A stretch of DNA of 64,000 nt, taken from NCBI GenBank assembly GCA_024233595.1, contig JACKPK010000002.1, positions 124,001 to 188,000 of the forward strand, read 5' to 3'. The notes beneath the pieces were generated by a model, which saw nothing but the letters and a program-made list of their open reading frames with translations, made no database searches and was not told the origin of the DNA. This DNA is from Deltaproteobacteria bacterium (lineage in GTDB: Bacteria > UBA10199 > JADGCS01). This document shows, in pieces, positions 17,175-24,445 of the stretch. Positions within the stretch are counted from its first letter, which is position 1. Every line of letters starts with the position of its first letter. Made by a program: the position numbers and the translations under genes.

Positions 17175-17687
17175 TTAACGTGCATTGGCATTGGGGCCGC
17201 CGTCTACAAAGGCTGCGGGATCAATTTTGCTTTGCAGTTTGTAAATGGCATCGAGCACTTGTTCGGGTCGGGGCGGGCAACCGGGCACGTAGACATCCAC
17301 GGGGATGACTTCGTCGATGCCTTGCAACACGCTGTAGTTGTCGTAAAAGCCGCCAGAGCTAGCGCAAGCGCCAACTGCCACAACCCATTTGGGATCGCAC
17401 ATTTGTTCGTAAATTTTTTTGAGCACAGGGGCTTGTTTGTAATTGATGGTGCCCATGACCAAAAGCAAATCGGATTGCCTTGGCGAAAAACGCACAAGCT
17501 CGGCGCCAAAACGCGAGATATCAAAGGCGGCCGAAACAGTGCCCATGAATTCAATGGCGCAACAAGCGGTGCCGTAGGGCATGGGCCACAAAGAGTTTTT
17601 GCGTCCCCAATTGATGACATCTTCCAAGCGCGTGGTGACAACCGTGTCGCCAAAAAAATCAGATGAGATTTCGGATCTTTGATTCAT
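17175..17687 (-). CDS. nuoB: NADH-quinone oxidoreductase subunit B
   Basis: This subunit carries cluster N2, the last Fe-S centre before quinone. The 170 residues contain the tandem Cys pair GTACCAIEFM, the third Cys in VGACASSGGF and the fourth in YVPGCPPRPE. The start at 17687 is supported by AAGGAATC immediately before the ATG. A palindromic repeat of another family (17697-17765) lies between this gene and nuoA. Confidence 0.96.
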   Translation of the reverse strand: MNQRSEISSDFFGDTVVTTRLEDVINWGRKNSLWPMPYGTACCAIEFMGTVSAAFDISRFGAELVRFSPRQSDLLLVMGTINYKQAPVLKKIYEQMCDPKWVVAVGACASSGGFYDNYSVLQGIDEVIPVDVYVPGCPPRPEQVLDAIYKLQSKIDPAAFVDGGPNANAR

Positions 17688-17696
17688 GATTCCTTA

Positions 17697-17765
17697 TGTC
17701 ATTTCGACGACCGTAGGGAGGAGAAATCTTAAGATTTCTCGTCGGGAAACTTCCTCGAAATGACA
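17697..17765. repeat. TGTCATTTCGA-type palindromic intergenic repeat
   Basis: It is bounded by TGTCATTTCGA (17697) and its exact complement TCGAAATGACA (17755-17765), and its centre is the perfect 20-base palindrome GAGAAATCTTAAGATTTCTC (17721-17740). It lies between nuoA and nuoB inside the operon. Repeats of this type are known in many bacterial genomes; only one copy is visible here. Confidence 0.8.
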
Positions 17766-17770
17766 ACACC

Positions 17771-18178
17771 TTAGGCCTGGGGCCGTTTCAATTTCTTTTT
17801 AGGAGCCCAATCAAGAGCGCCTTTTCTAAATTCGTAAATCAAGCCAATGGTCAACACCACAAAGAATATTCCCATGACTGCCAGCATAAACAGGCCTTGC
17901 CCGTTTGCGAGTGAATCTTTGTAGTTGAGTGCCCAAGGGTAAAGGAAGACCACCTCAAGATCAAAAATGATAAAGAGCATGGCGACCAAATAAAACTTCA
18001 CGGAGAATCGTTCGCGAGCGTTGCCGATAGGATTAAGGCCGCATTCGTAGACACTGAGTTTGGATTCGGTGGGCTTTTTTGGCCCCAAGATCCATGACAG
18101 ACCTAAAAACACGCCAGAAAACACCATGGCCACCGCAATCATGAATAAAATCGGAACGTAGGGATTCTCTAACAACAT
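17771..18178 (-). CDS. nuoA: NADH-quinone oxidoreductase subunit A
   Basis: This small membrane subunit has 135 residues and three hydrophobic helices. The family block KLSVYECGLNPIGNARERFSVKFY, with its conserved Glu-Cys-Gly, is intact, as are FDLEVVFLYPWA and the third helix. It is the first gene of the operon. A TTGACA inside the 57-bp repeat copy at 18208-18264 lies at a plausible -35 position, although the matching -10 is weak. Confidence 0.96.
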   Translation of the reverse strand: MLLENPYVPILFMIAVAMVFSGVFLGLSWILGPKKPTESKLSVYECGLNPIGNARERFSVKFYLVAMLFIIFDLEVVFLYPWALNYKDSLANGQGLFMLAVMGIFFVVLTIGLIYEFRKGALDWAPKKKLKRPQA

Positions 18179-18207
18179 AGAATCATTGACTACTAGTAGA
18201 AGGGGTA

Positions 18208-18264
18208 GGGTGTCAATCAGTACACAGCTCTCCTGATCGACTGATCAAATTGTTCTACTGATCT
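18208..18264. repeat. 57-bp direct repeat, copy 1
   Basis: It is identical over 57 bases to 19033-19089 (starts GGGTGTCAATCAG, ends TGTTCTACTGATCT). The two copies bracket the mntA-hepT pair. On the minus strand the repeat ends TTGACACCC, placing a possible -35 hexamer in front of whichever gene follows. Confidence 0.95.
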
Positions 18265-18317
18265 AATATTTATTAAATTGTAGTGTCGCCTTGTCTAAAA
18301 GGATTTCTGAAGCACGG

Positions 18318-18614
18318 CTATTTCAATTGCTCGCATTGATTGCTGATGATCTTCTGAAATTCAGGCGTGATGTTGTTCCAATCCACAAGGTCAATCCGGA
18401 TGGGTAAATCAGAGTCTTCAAAATCGTCATTGAGGCTAGCGATTGTTTTTAAGTCTAGGGCAGTTTGCCCTTTGAGGCATAAGTCCAGATCAGAAAAGGG
18501 TTTGTGTTTTCCTGTGACGCGAGAGCCAAATATGAGCACTTCCACAGCTGCGTCCAAATGCTTGCTCAGAATGGAGCGGACAATTGCCAGATGTTTTTCT
18601 TCAAGGTGAATCAT
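18318..18614 (-). CDS. mntA: MntA-type minimal nucleotidyltransferase (antitoxin)
   Basis: This encodes 98 residues with the polymerase-beta-type signature GSRVTGKHKPFSDLDL, which fits GSx10DxD exactly. This is the hallmark of MNT antitoxins that AMPylate the partner HEPN toxin. A further acidic residue, IRIDLVDW, supplies the third carboxylate of the fold. Its ATG overlaps the hepT stop by 4 bases. The unit is enclosed by the 57-bp direct repeats. Confidence 0.88.
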   Translation of the reverse strand: MIHLEEKHLAIVRSILSKHLDAAVEVLIFGSRVTGKHKPFSDLDLCLKGQTALDLKTIASLNDDFEDSDLPIRIDLVDWNNITPEFQKIISNQCEQLK

Positions 18615-19006
18615 AGGTTGGGGATGTTGCTTTTTAGTTTTTCGAAGAGTTTGCGGGCTGATTGAGCAAAACCACCAATTTTGCTGTAAACCAGGACGGC
18701 TTTGTTTTCGTCGTAGGCGTGGCTGGTTTCATTGCGGGCTTGGCGGTACAAAAACCAATCTTCAGGTTTTTCAATCAAGCCTTGTTCGGCTCCCAAACGA
18801 ATGAGTTCTTTGAAAGACTTTGTGTCGATTTCGGCAGGGACGCTGGCGCTCATTTCTAAATAGCGTTTGAGCATTTTACAAGACAGCTCGTAGGTGTATT
18901 CAAAACGCTGGATGGTGGAATCGCGGACAACGGGGTCCACAGGCAGTTTAAGGACTTCTTCCAAGCTTATAAGGGCTTTTTCCAGTGGCGAGAGATCGAG
19001 TTTCAT
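18611..19006 (-). CDS. hepT: HepT/HI0074-type HEPN toxin
   Basis: This encodes 131 all-helical residues of the HEPN nucleotidyltransferase-substrate-binding family. The active-site motif is RNETSH (R-x4-H) in YRQARNETSHAYDE, followed by the Tyr that MntA enzymes modify in related systems. In characterised pairs the HEPN protein is an RNase neutralised by MNT-catalysed AMPylation. It is the first gene of the pair, and a promoter with a -35 inside repeat copy 2 lies just upstream. Confidence 0.88.
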   Translation of the reverse strand: MKLDLSPLEKALISLEEVLKLPVDPVVRDSTIQRFEYTYELSCKMLKRYLEMSASVPAEIDTKSFKELIRLGAEQGLIEKPEDWFLYRQARNETSHAYDENKAVLVYSKIGGFAQSARKLFEKLKSNIPNL

Positions 19007-19012
19007 CGAAAA

Positions 19013-19041
19013 TGAATAGCGAGAGGGATTCGGGGTGTCAA
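19013..19041 (-). promoter_or_regulatory. Sigma-70-type promoter of hepT-mntA
   Basis: TTGACA (19041-19036) lies inside repeat copy 2 and TATTCA (19018-19013) just outside it, 17 bases apart. The hepT ATG follows 6 bases after the -10, so the mRNA would be essentially leaderless. Confidence 0.55.
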
Positions 19042-19089
19042 TCAGTACACAGCTCTCCTGATCGACTGATCAAATTGTTCTACTGATCT
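19033..19089. repeat. 57-bp direct repeat, copy 2
   Basis: Identical to 18208-18264. Its right end contains the stop codon and the last two codons (Asp-Gln) of the gene at 19080-19748. This suggests that this end is the original chromosomal site and that copy 1 is the duplicate. Confidence 0.95.
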
Positions 19090-19748
19090 GTGGGTTCATC
19101 ACCAATGTTGCCAATGCCACCAGTTGATTTTTCTCCAAAGCTACTGCCACCTGTGCCGTAGCCCGCAGAACCGCTGCCACGAGGTTTGGTGTCAAGGCCG
19201 CCAAGTCCTGTCGCAGTTGTGTCATCACCAAGCATGATGCCACGCGAGCCTAAACCACCGCTTCCAGTTGGTCTGTGTTGTGCGCCAATGAGGCCACCAA
19301 TGCCTTCATCAACTTTGGTGGTTGGGATAGGGCCGCCAAACACACCATGAAGCTCGCCGCCTTCTCTTAAGGCATCGAGTATGCCGGCGGTTTCGCCGAT
19401 GGCTTTGTCAAGATGTGCAGTTGCCACGGGGTTGTTTGAATCGACCACGCCGAGTTTTTCGATTTTGATAGAATGGGAGTTGCCGTCTTTTCCAAGCAGA
19501 TTAAGTTTATGATCTTCAAACTTAAGGCCACTGAGTTGCCAGCCGGGGGTGGTGTCGATTGCAAAAGTTTGGCTACGGTTCGCGCTTAAATTTCCCCAGC
19601 CGTCGCGGGATGTATCCACATAAGTGTTCACTTTAAATTCTTGCTCACCTGTTTGTGTGACCTGAAAGGTGATGCGATCGTTTGTGCCATCGCGGTCAAT
19701 ATCAAGATGATTAACGTCTACATTGAATTTATTGCTGATGCTGCTCAT
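19080..19748 (-). CDS. Hypothetical Gly-rich protein with EF-hand-like Asp motif
   Basis: This encodes 222 residues from an ATG with AAGG at a good distance. The N-terminal half contains LDIDRDGTNDRITF, a DxDxDG-type calcium loop seen in dockerin-like and FG-GAP-type proteins, followed by beta-rich sequence. The C-terminal third is Gly/Ser/Thr-rich with repeated GGLG and GTGG segments and is probably disordered. No signal peptide is visible. The stop codon lies within the 57-bp repeat. I do not recognise a family; a Ca-binding exported or surface protein is only one possibility. Confidence 0.6.
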   Translation of the reverse strand: MSSISNKFNVDVNHLDIDRDGTNDRITFQVTQTGEQEFKVNTYVDTSRDGWGNLSANRSQTFAIDTTPGWQLSGLKFEDHKLNLLGKDGNSHSIKIEKLGVVDSNNPVATAHLDKAIGETAGILDALREGGELHGVFGGPIPTTKVDEGIGGLIGAQHRPTGSGGLGSRGIMLGDDTTATGLGGLDTKPRGSGSAGYGTGGSSFGEKSTGGIGNIGDEPTDQ

Positions 19749-19892
19749 GATTTTGCCTTCGTTTAGGTATGAGGGGTCGTATCCCCGTTTAAATTTAAAT
19801 TCTATGCCTTATTATCGTTTGAAAATGCGGGAGGGTTTCTTTTTATTTAATATAAATTTAAATTTACCTTCGTCATACAAATTAAGATTTAA

Positions 19893-19942
19893 ATGTATCT
19901 TAAAATTGACAAAATAGTATAAAAGTATAAAATAAGATACAT
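19893..19942 (+). promoter_or_regulatory. Promoter and perfect inverted-repeat operator of the XRE gene
   Basis: The arms ATGTATCTTA (19893-19902) and TAAGATACAT (19933-19942) are exact complements 30 bases apart; the right arm overlaps the ATG at 19941. Between them lie TTGACA (19905-19910) and direct repeats AGTATAAAAGTATAAAA that supply TATAAA-like -10 options. The likely ligand is the XRE repressor encoded immediately downstream, that is, autoregulation. Confidence 0.6.
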
Positions 19943-20414
19943 GAAATTTTCTAAGTCAGAGCAGGAGCTCTTGCAAGAGCTGTGTTTGTGTATCCAAAAA
20001 GAGCGTAAAGAGCGCAAGGTGAGTGCTCAGGCTTTGGCTGAGTCTATTCAGGTGTCACGGCTCACGGTGCATCGTTTGGAACAGGGAAAGCCTTCGGTTT
20101 CGGTGGGTGTTTTTATCAAAGCTTTGAGCGCTTTGGATCTGACTTGTCGGGTTCAGGACAAAAAAGAGGGGTTTGAATCGCCATCACAAAGCGATGCTCT
20201 GGTGATTCCGGCGCAGATCCCTCTTAAGGATTACCCCGAACTTAGAACGTTAGCTTGGCATGTGCAAGGCAGCCAATTTTTAAAACCAATGCAAGCCTTT
20301 CAAATTTACGATCGCAATCAACGTCATTTGGACAAAGTGAACCTTGAAGAAAAAGAAAGCAGACTTATTGAAGCGCTGTATTTGGCTTTTGAAGGAGAGG
20401 AAATTCATGTTTAG
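19941..20414 (+). CDS. XRE-family helix-turn-helix regulator, probable antitoxin
   Basis: This encodes 157 residues. Residues 15-70 form a Cro/C1-type HTH (KERKERKVSAQALAESI, then SRLTVHRLEQGKPSV). The remainder is a charged C-terminal domain without a recognised family, ending in an acidic region. It overlaps the start of the AbiEii-like gene by 8 bases, so the two form an operon with antitoxin-first order. The promoter region carries an exact inverted repeat that overlaps this start codon, consistent with autorepression. There is no ribosome site between promoter and ATG. Confidence 0.75.
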   Translation: MKFSKSEQELLQELCLCIQKERKERKVSAQALAESIQVSRLTVHRLEQGKPSVSVGVFIKALSALDLTCRVQDKKEGFESPSQSDALVIPAQIPLKDYPELRTLAWHVQGSQFLKPMQAFQIYDRNQRHLDKVNLEEKESRLIEALYLAFEGEEIHV

Positions 20415-21108
20415 TCGCCCACACCACCAGCGTATTGCTCATGTCTTGGAATCTCTAAATCCCGATCTTTTTAAAAAACACAAATGTTACTTTGGCGGGG
20501 GCACAGCCATTGTGTTGCGATTTGGCGAATTTAGGGAATCGCACGACATAGATTTTTTGGTTTCAGATCGTGAAGGTTACCGCGATTTGCGTCAGGCTGC
20601 ATCGGGTGCAGAGGGGAGTTCTGCGCTGATTAAACCCGAAAGAGCTTCTTTTATCAGTGCCCAACAAATTAAAATTGATCAGTATGGGATCAGAACGCGT
20701 CTGCATGTTTTTGATCAGCTCATTAAATTTGAGATTGTGCACGAAGGGCGCATTGAGCTTGAGAAGCCTGCACCCAAAGATCAAGTTTGCTCTGTGCCCA
20801 CATTGACTTTGCTGGATTTGGCGGCGAGCAAGCTGCTTGCTAATTCCGATCGTTTTGCCGATGACTCTGTATTTAGCCGTGACATCATTGACTTGGCCAT
20901 GATGTCTCTACCGCTAAAGGTGCTTCGCCGTGCTGTTGCAAAAGCAGAATGTGCCTATGGAGAAGCTATTAAGCGTGACCTAGAAAAAAGTCTCATTCGC
21001 CTGGAGGAGCGCACGGGTTGGTTAGAGCAATGCCTCAAAGTTTTGGCTATGGAGCAAAGCAAGGCAGAAATTTGGCAGAAGATCAGAGGTCTAAGGCGAG
21101 TGCTCTGA
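20407..21108 (+). CDS. AbiEii/AbiGii-like nucleotidyltransferase, probable toxin
   Basis: I start it at the ATG at 20407, which follows GGAGAGGAAA; the frame is open further upstream but without such support. The 233 residues show the COG2253/AbiEii pattern: CYFGGGTAIVLRFG (the GG[ST]A motif), SHDIDFLV (DxD catalytic pair), a later strand with KFEIVHEG, then LLDLAASKLLAN and RDIIDLAM. Members of this family act as type IV toxins or abortive-infection proteins by adding nucleotides to cellular targets. The gene overlaps the XRE gene, giving a compact two-gene module. Family membership is good; phage defence is an inference. Confidence 0.8.
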   Translation: MFSRPHHQRIAHVLESLNPDLFKKHKCYFGGGTAIVLRFGEFRESHDIDFLVSDREGYRDLRQAASGAEGSSALIKPERASFISAQQIKIDQYGIRTRLHVFDQLIKFEIVHEGRIELEKPAPKDQVCSVPTLTLLDLAASKLLANSDRFADDSVFSRDIIDLAMMSLPLKVLRRAVAKAECAYGEAIKRDLEKSLIRLEERTGWLEQCLKVLAMEQSKAEIWQKIRGLRRVL

Positions 21109-21205
21109 ACCCCCATTCCTCATCTTTAAGATCTAACTAAGGCTTGCCTATCAACACATTCTTTTCTACAAGGGCTGCCAAATTCGCTTTTATTGAGGTG
21201 TTTCT

Positions 21206-22405
21206 ATGAAAATCCATGAGTATCAAGGCAAAGAATTATTCAGAAAATTTGGTGTGCCCGTGCCAGAAGGCATTGTTTGTAAGTCAGCCGAAGAGGTGCA
21301 AGCAGCCGCGTCTAAGTTTGGCGGTGTGGTTGTTGTTAAATCGCAAATTCACGCTGGTGGCCGCGGTAAAGGCAAGGTTTATAGCAAAGCCAATCGTGAC
21401 GAGCTTGTGCTCGATGGCGGCGTTAAAGTTGTTAAGTCGCCAGAAGAAGCCAAAGAAGTCGCGCAAAAAATCTTGGGCAATATTTTGGTCACGCACCAAA
21501 CAGGTGCTGAAGGTCGCGAAGTTAAAACCATTTTGCTTGAGCAAGGTTGCGACATCAAACAAGAGCTTTATTTAGGATTGGTCTTGGATCGCGCCACATC
21601 ACGAGTGACTATCATGGCTTCTACCGAAGGTGGCATGGATATCGAAGAAGTGGCCGCTAATCAGCCCGAAAAAATTCTAAAAGTGGCCATTGATCCTGCG
21701 GTTGGTTTTCAGTCGTATCAAGGGCGTGAGCTTGGTTTTGGTTTGGGTTTTAGCAAAGAGGTCGTGAGTGAATTCGTGCGTTTTTGTAATTCGCTTTACA
21801 CGGTTTACATGCTCACAGACGCTTCCATTGTCGAAATCAATCCTTTGGTTTTAACGGGCAATGGCAAATTGCTCGCTTTGGATGCCAAAGTGAATTTTGA
21901 TGAGAACGCTATGTTTCGTCACAAAGACCTTTTGGAGTTCCGTGATTTAGACGAAGAAGACCCGCAAGAAATTGAAGCCAGCAAGTATGATCTGTCTTAC
22001 GTGAAGCTTGATGGCAACATTGGCTGCATGGTGAATGGCGCTGGTTTGGCGATGGCAACCATGGACATCATTAAATTGTCAGGCAAAGAGCCTGCTAACT
22101 TTTTAGATGTTGGTGGTGGCGCTAACAAAGAAAAAGTCACAGCCGCGTTTAAAATCATTTTAAACGATCCCAATGTTAAAGGCATTTTGGTTAACATTTT
22201 TGGTGGCATCATGCGTTGTGATGTTATTGCCGAAGGTGTTGTGGCCGCCGCAAAAGAAATGGGTTTGGATTTGCCATTGGTTGTGCGTTTGCAAGGCACC
22301 AATGTGAATGAAGGCAAAAAGATTTTAGAAGAATCTGGCTTAAAGATTATTCCTGCAGATACCATGCAGGATGCGGCTGATGCGATTGTTAAGGCTATAG
22401 GCTAA
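21206..22405 (+). CDS. sucC: Succinyl-CoA synthetase, beta subunit
   Basis: This encodes 399 residues, full length for the ADP-forming enzyme. It opens MKIHEYQGKELFRKFGVPVPEG, continues with the ATP-grasp segment VVKSQIHAGGRGKG and EINPL, and contains the CoA/phosphate-site stretch DVGGGANKEKV and NIFGGIMRCD. With SucD it interconverts succinyl-CoA and succinate with ADP/ATP in the TCA cycle. GAGGTG precedes the ATG. A large palindrome of about 110 bases separates it from sucD. Confidence 0.97.
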   Translation: MKIHEYQGKELFRKFGVPVPEGIVCKSAEEVQAAASKFGGVVVVKSQIHAGGRGKGKVYSKANRDELVLDGGVKVVKSPEEAKEVAQKILGNILVTHQTGAEGREVKTILLEQGCDIKQELYLGLVLDRATSRVTIMASTEGGMDIEEVAANQPEKILKVAIDPAVGFQSYQGRELGFGLGFSKEVVSEFVRFCNSLYTVYMLTDASIVEINPLVLTGNGKLLALDAKVNFDENAMFRHKDLLEFRDLDEEDPQEIEASKYDLSYVKLDGNIGCMVNGAGLAMATMDIIKLSGKEPANFLDVGGGANKEKVTAAFKIILNDPNVKGILVNIFGGIMRCDVIAEGVVAAAKEMGLDLPLVVRLQGTNVNEGKKILEESGLKIIPADTMQDAADAIVKAIG

Positions 22406-22417
22406 AAGGAGGGAAAT

Positions 22418-22526
22418 CAACAGACAGACCAATCTCTGCGTTCTTTTGGATTTTTCAAATCCTCACGTATTTCAATACGCTGCGGTTCAAAAAATCCAAA
22501 ACGCCTTGATCTTAGCCAGTCTGTTG
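22418..22526. repeat. Large imperfect palindrome between sucC and sucD
   Basis: The outer arms are CAACAGAC (22418) and GTCTGTTG (22519-22526). The inner arms TTTTGGATTTTT and AAAAAATCCAAAA enclose a small hairpin GTATT-TCA-ATAC. The transcript of this stretch would fold into a long hairpin inside the sucCD message. It resembles the long intergenic palindromes of many proteobacteria. Confidence 0.75.
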
Positions 22527-22565
22527 TTTTCAGCTTTTGCGGAATAAATTAAAAAAGAGGTTTCT

Positions 22566-23438
22566 ATGAGCGTACTTGTTAATAAAGACACCAAGGTTGT
22601 GACCCAAGGGATCACTGGTAAAACAGGCCAGTTCCACACGCGTTTGTGCAAAGAGTATGGTTCGCAAATGGTTGCGGGTGTAACACCAGGCAAGGGTGGC
22701 GAAGAGTTCGAAGGCATTCCGATTTTTGATACGGTTGCTCAAGCTAAACGCGAAACAGGTTGTAACGCTTCGGTCATTTATGTTCCGCCAGCATTTTGTG
22801 CAGATGCCATCATGGAAGCTGTTGATGCTGAATTGGATTTAGTGATTTGCATCACAGAAGGGGTGCCTGTTTTAGACATGGTGCGCGTGAAGCGCATGAT
22901 GGAAGGATCCAAAACACGTTTGGTTGGACCAAACTGCCCCGGTGTGATCACACCAGGCGAATGTAAAATTGGCATCATGCCAGGACACATTCATCAGGCT
23001 GGTACAGTTGGCATTGTGTCGCGTTCGGGCACACTCACTTACGAAGCTGTGGATCAGTGTTCACGTGTTGGCTTTGGTCAGTCCACTTGCATTGGCATTG
23101 GTGGCGATCCTGTGAATGGCACTAACTTCATTGATTGTTTAAAAATGTTTCAAGACGATGACGGCACGGAAGCCATCATCATGATTGGTGAAATCGGTGG
23201 CACAGCCGAAGAAGAAGCGGCAGAGTTCATTAAACAATATGTGAAAAAGCCTGTTGTTTCTTTTATTGCTGGTGCTAGCGCCCCTCCAGGACGTCGTATG
23301 GGTCATGCGGGAGCGATCATTTCGGGTGGCAAAGGCACAGCGGAAGATAAATTTAAAGCCCTTGAAGCGGCTGGTGTGGCCATTGCCAAAAGCCCAGCTG
23401 ATATGGGGAAAGTTTTAAAATCAGTAATGAATAAATAA
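22566..23438 (+). CDS. sucD: Succinyl-CoA synthetase, alpha subunit
   Basis: This encodes 290 residues. The CoA-binding Rossmann part shows TQGITGKTGQFHT and IYVPPAFCADAI; GPNCPGVITPGECKIGIMPG and the active-site His segment SGGKGTAEDKF (after GRRMGHAGAII) match the family. The His in GHAG is the phosphorylated residue. It forms the TCA-cycle enzyme with SucC. Its own ribosome site (AAAGAGG) stands close to the ATG after the palindrome. Confidence 0.97.
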   Translation: MSVLVNKDTKVVTQGITGKTGQFHTRLCKEYGSQMVAGVTPGKGGEEFEGIPIFDTVAQAKRETGCNASVIYVPPAFCADAIMEAVDAELDLVICITEGVPVLDMVRVKRMMEGSKTRLVGPNCPGVITPGECKIGIMPGHIHQAGTVGIVSRSGTLTYEAVDQCSRVGFGQSTCIGIGGDPVNGTNFIDCLKMFQDDDGTEAIIMIGEIGGTAEEEAAEFIKQYVKKPVVSFIAGASAPPGRRMGHAGAIISGGKGTAEDKFKALEAAGVAIAKSPADMGKVLKSVMNK

Positions 23439-23522
23439 GAGTGAATAATTATGAAAATTGTGCCTCTTTGTTCCGTTAGCAGAGTCCCGCTCTGCGGTGG
23501 ATAAGGAAGAGCAGTTTTTGTT

Positions 23523-23651
23523 CCCCTCCTTTGTAAGGAGGGGTTAGGGGAGGTAGAAAGTTAAGTTTCTACCCCACCTCAATCGCGCATTGCGCCAAGC
23601 TTGCCATTAGGCAACCTTATTCGCAAAGCACCCCCTTACAAAGGGGAGGAA
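23523..23651. repeat. MITE-like element, DUF559 family termini, inverted and with insertion
   Basis: Arms at 23523-23557 (CCCCTCCTTTGTAAGGAGGG...) and 23568-23651 (TCTACCCCACCTCAAT ... CCCCCTTACAAAGGGGAGG) are the reverse-complement layout of the copy at 13613-13694. About 47 extra bases (23584-23630) interrupt the second arm. The GGGGAGGAA end lies 20 bases before the ndk start. Confidence 0.82.
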
Positions 23652-23671
23652 GTCAAACAAAGGAGTAATCA

Positions 23672-24097
23672 ATGGCAATCGAAAGAACATTTAGCATCAT
23701 TAAACCAGACGCAGTTGGTCGCGATTTGGTCGGTAAGATTTTGGCGCACATTGAAGGCGCGGGTCTTAAAATTTTAGCAACACGCATGGTTCGCTTGAGC
23801 GAAGGCCAAGCCAAAGAATTTTACGCTGTTCACAAAGAGCGTCCTTTCTACGGCGATTTGGTCAACTACATGACTTCAGGTCCTGTTGTGGTTTCTTGCT
23901 TAGAAGGCGAAGGCGCTGTGGCTAAGTACCGTGAAATCATGGGTGCCACAAACCCAGCGGAAGCTGCCGAAGGCACAATCCGTAAACTTTACGCAGAAAA
24001 CATTGAAGCCAATGCTGTACACGGGTCTGATTCTTTGGAAAACGCTAAAAACGAAATCGCGTTCTTCTTCGAAGACAACGACATTTGTGCTCGTTAA
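23672..24097 (+). CDS. ndk: Nucleoside diphosphate kinase
   Basis: This encodes 141 residues, the standard length. It begins with ERTFSIIKPDAVGRDLVG and carries KERPFYGDLVNYM, TNPAEAAEGTIRKLYA and the active-site His block NAVHGSDSLENAKNEIAFFF. It balances NTP pools by a phospho-His ping-pong mechanism. AAGGAG precedes the ATG. The gene stands alone between a repeat element and a probable terminator. Confidence 0.97.
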   Translation: MAIERTFSIIKPDAVGRDLVGKILAHIEGAGLKILATRMVRLSEGQAKEFYAVHKERPFYGDLVNYMTSGPVVVSCLEGEGAVAKYREIMGATNPAEAAEGTIRKLYAENIEANAVHGSDSLENAKNEIAFFFEDNDICAR

Positions 24098-24133
24098 GCA
24101 CAAAGCTTCGCATTCAAAATTTAAGAATTTTGC

Positions 24134-24178
24134 AGGGCAGGGATGTGAATCCAATAACGGATAAGCACCTGCCCTTAT
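24134..24178 (+). terminator. Possible terminator of ndk
   Basis: AGGGCAGG (from 24134) pairs with CCTGCCC (24168-24174) across a long loop, followed by a TTATTATTT tract. The loop is larger than usual, so this is tentative. Confidence 0.45.
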
Positions 24179-24205
24179 TATTTATAAGACATGAGACTTT
24201 GTTGT

Positions 24206-24361
24206 TTAATGCAACAAAGGCTTGTGGGGCATTCTGATTTTTTTAGGCTGTGCCTTTTTTGAACCGTGGTGCGAAACCGTGTGGGACACAATAGACCCAC
24301 AAAGGCTCATGACCAAAATGGTGCTCAAAAAAGCCAACCAAAATATGATAGCGAGTGTCAT
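24206..24361 (-). CDS. Small single-pass membrane protein, 51 residues
   Basis: The ATG at 24361 follows GGAGGTGAG, one of the strongest ribosome sites in the window, and a good sigma-70 promoter lies just upstream. The product starts with a hydrophobic segment (LAIIFWLAFLSTILVMSLCG) followed by a His- and Lys-rich tail (SHTVSHHGSKK, then PKKIRMPHKP). This is a typical small inner-membrane protein with a basic cytoplasmic or peripheral tail. I recognise no family. It is divergently transcribed from the ABC binding-protein gene at 24446. Support is from signals and composition only. Confidence 0.65.
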   Translation of the reverse strand: MTLAIIFWLAFLSTILVMSLCGSIVSHTVSHHGSKKAQPKKIRMPHKPLLH

Positions 24362-24381
24362 TTATCTCACCTCCACGCTCT

Positions 24382-24409
24382 AAGATAGTACAATGACGCG
24401 CTATGTCAA
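24382..24409 (-). promoter_or_regulatory. Sigma-70-type promoter of the 51-residue membrane protein
   Basis: On the minus strand TTGACA (24409-24404) and TATCTT (24387-24382) are 16 bases apart, about 20 bases before the ATG with its strong GGAGG site. Confidence 0.55.
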
Positions 24410-24445
24410 GATGCACAGCCATTAATAATTTGTTAAGGTGCGGCT

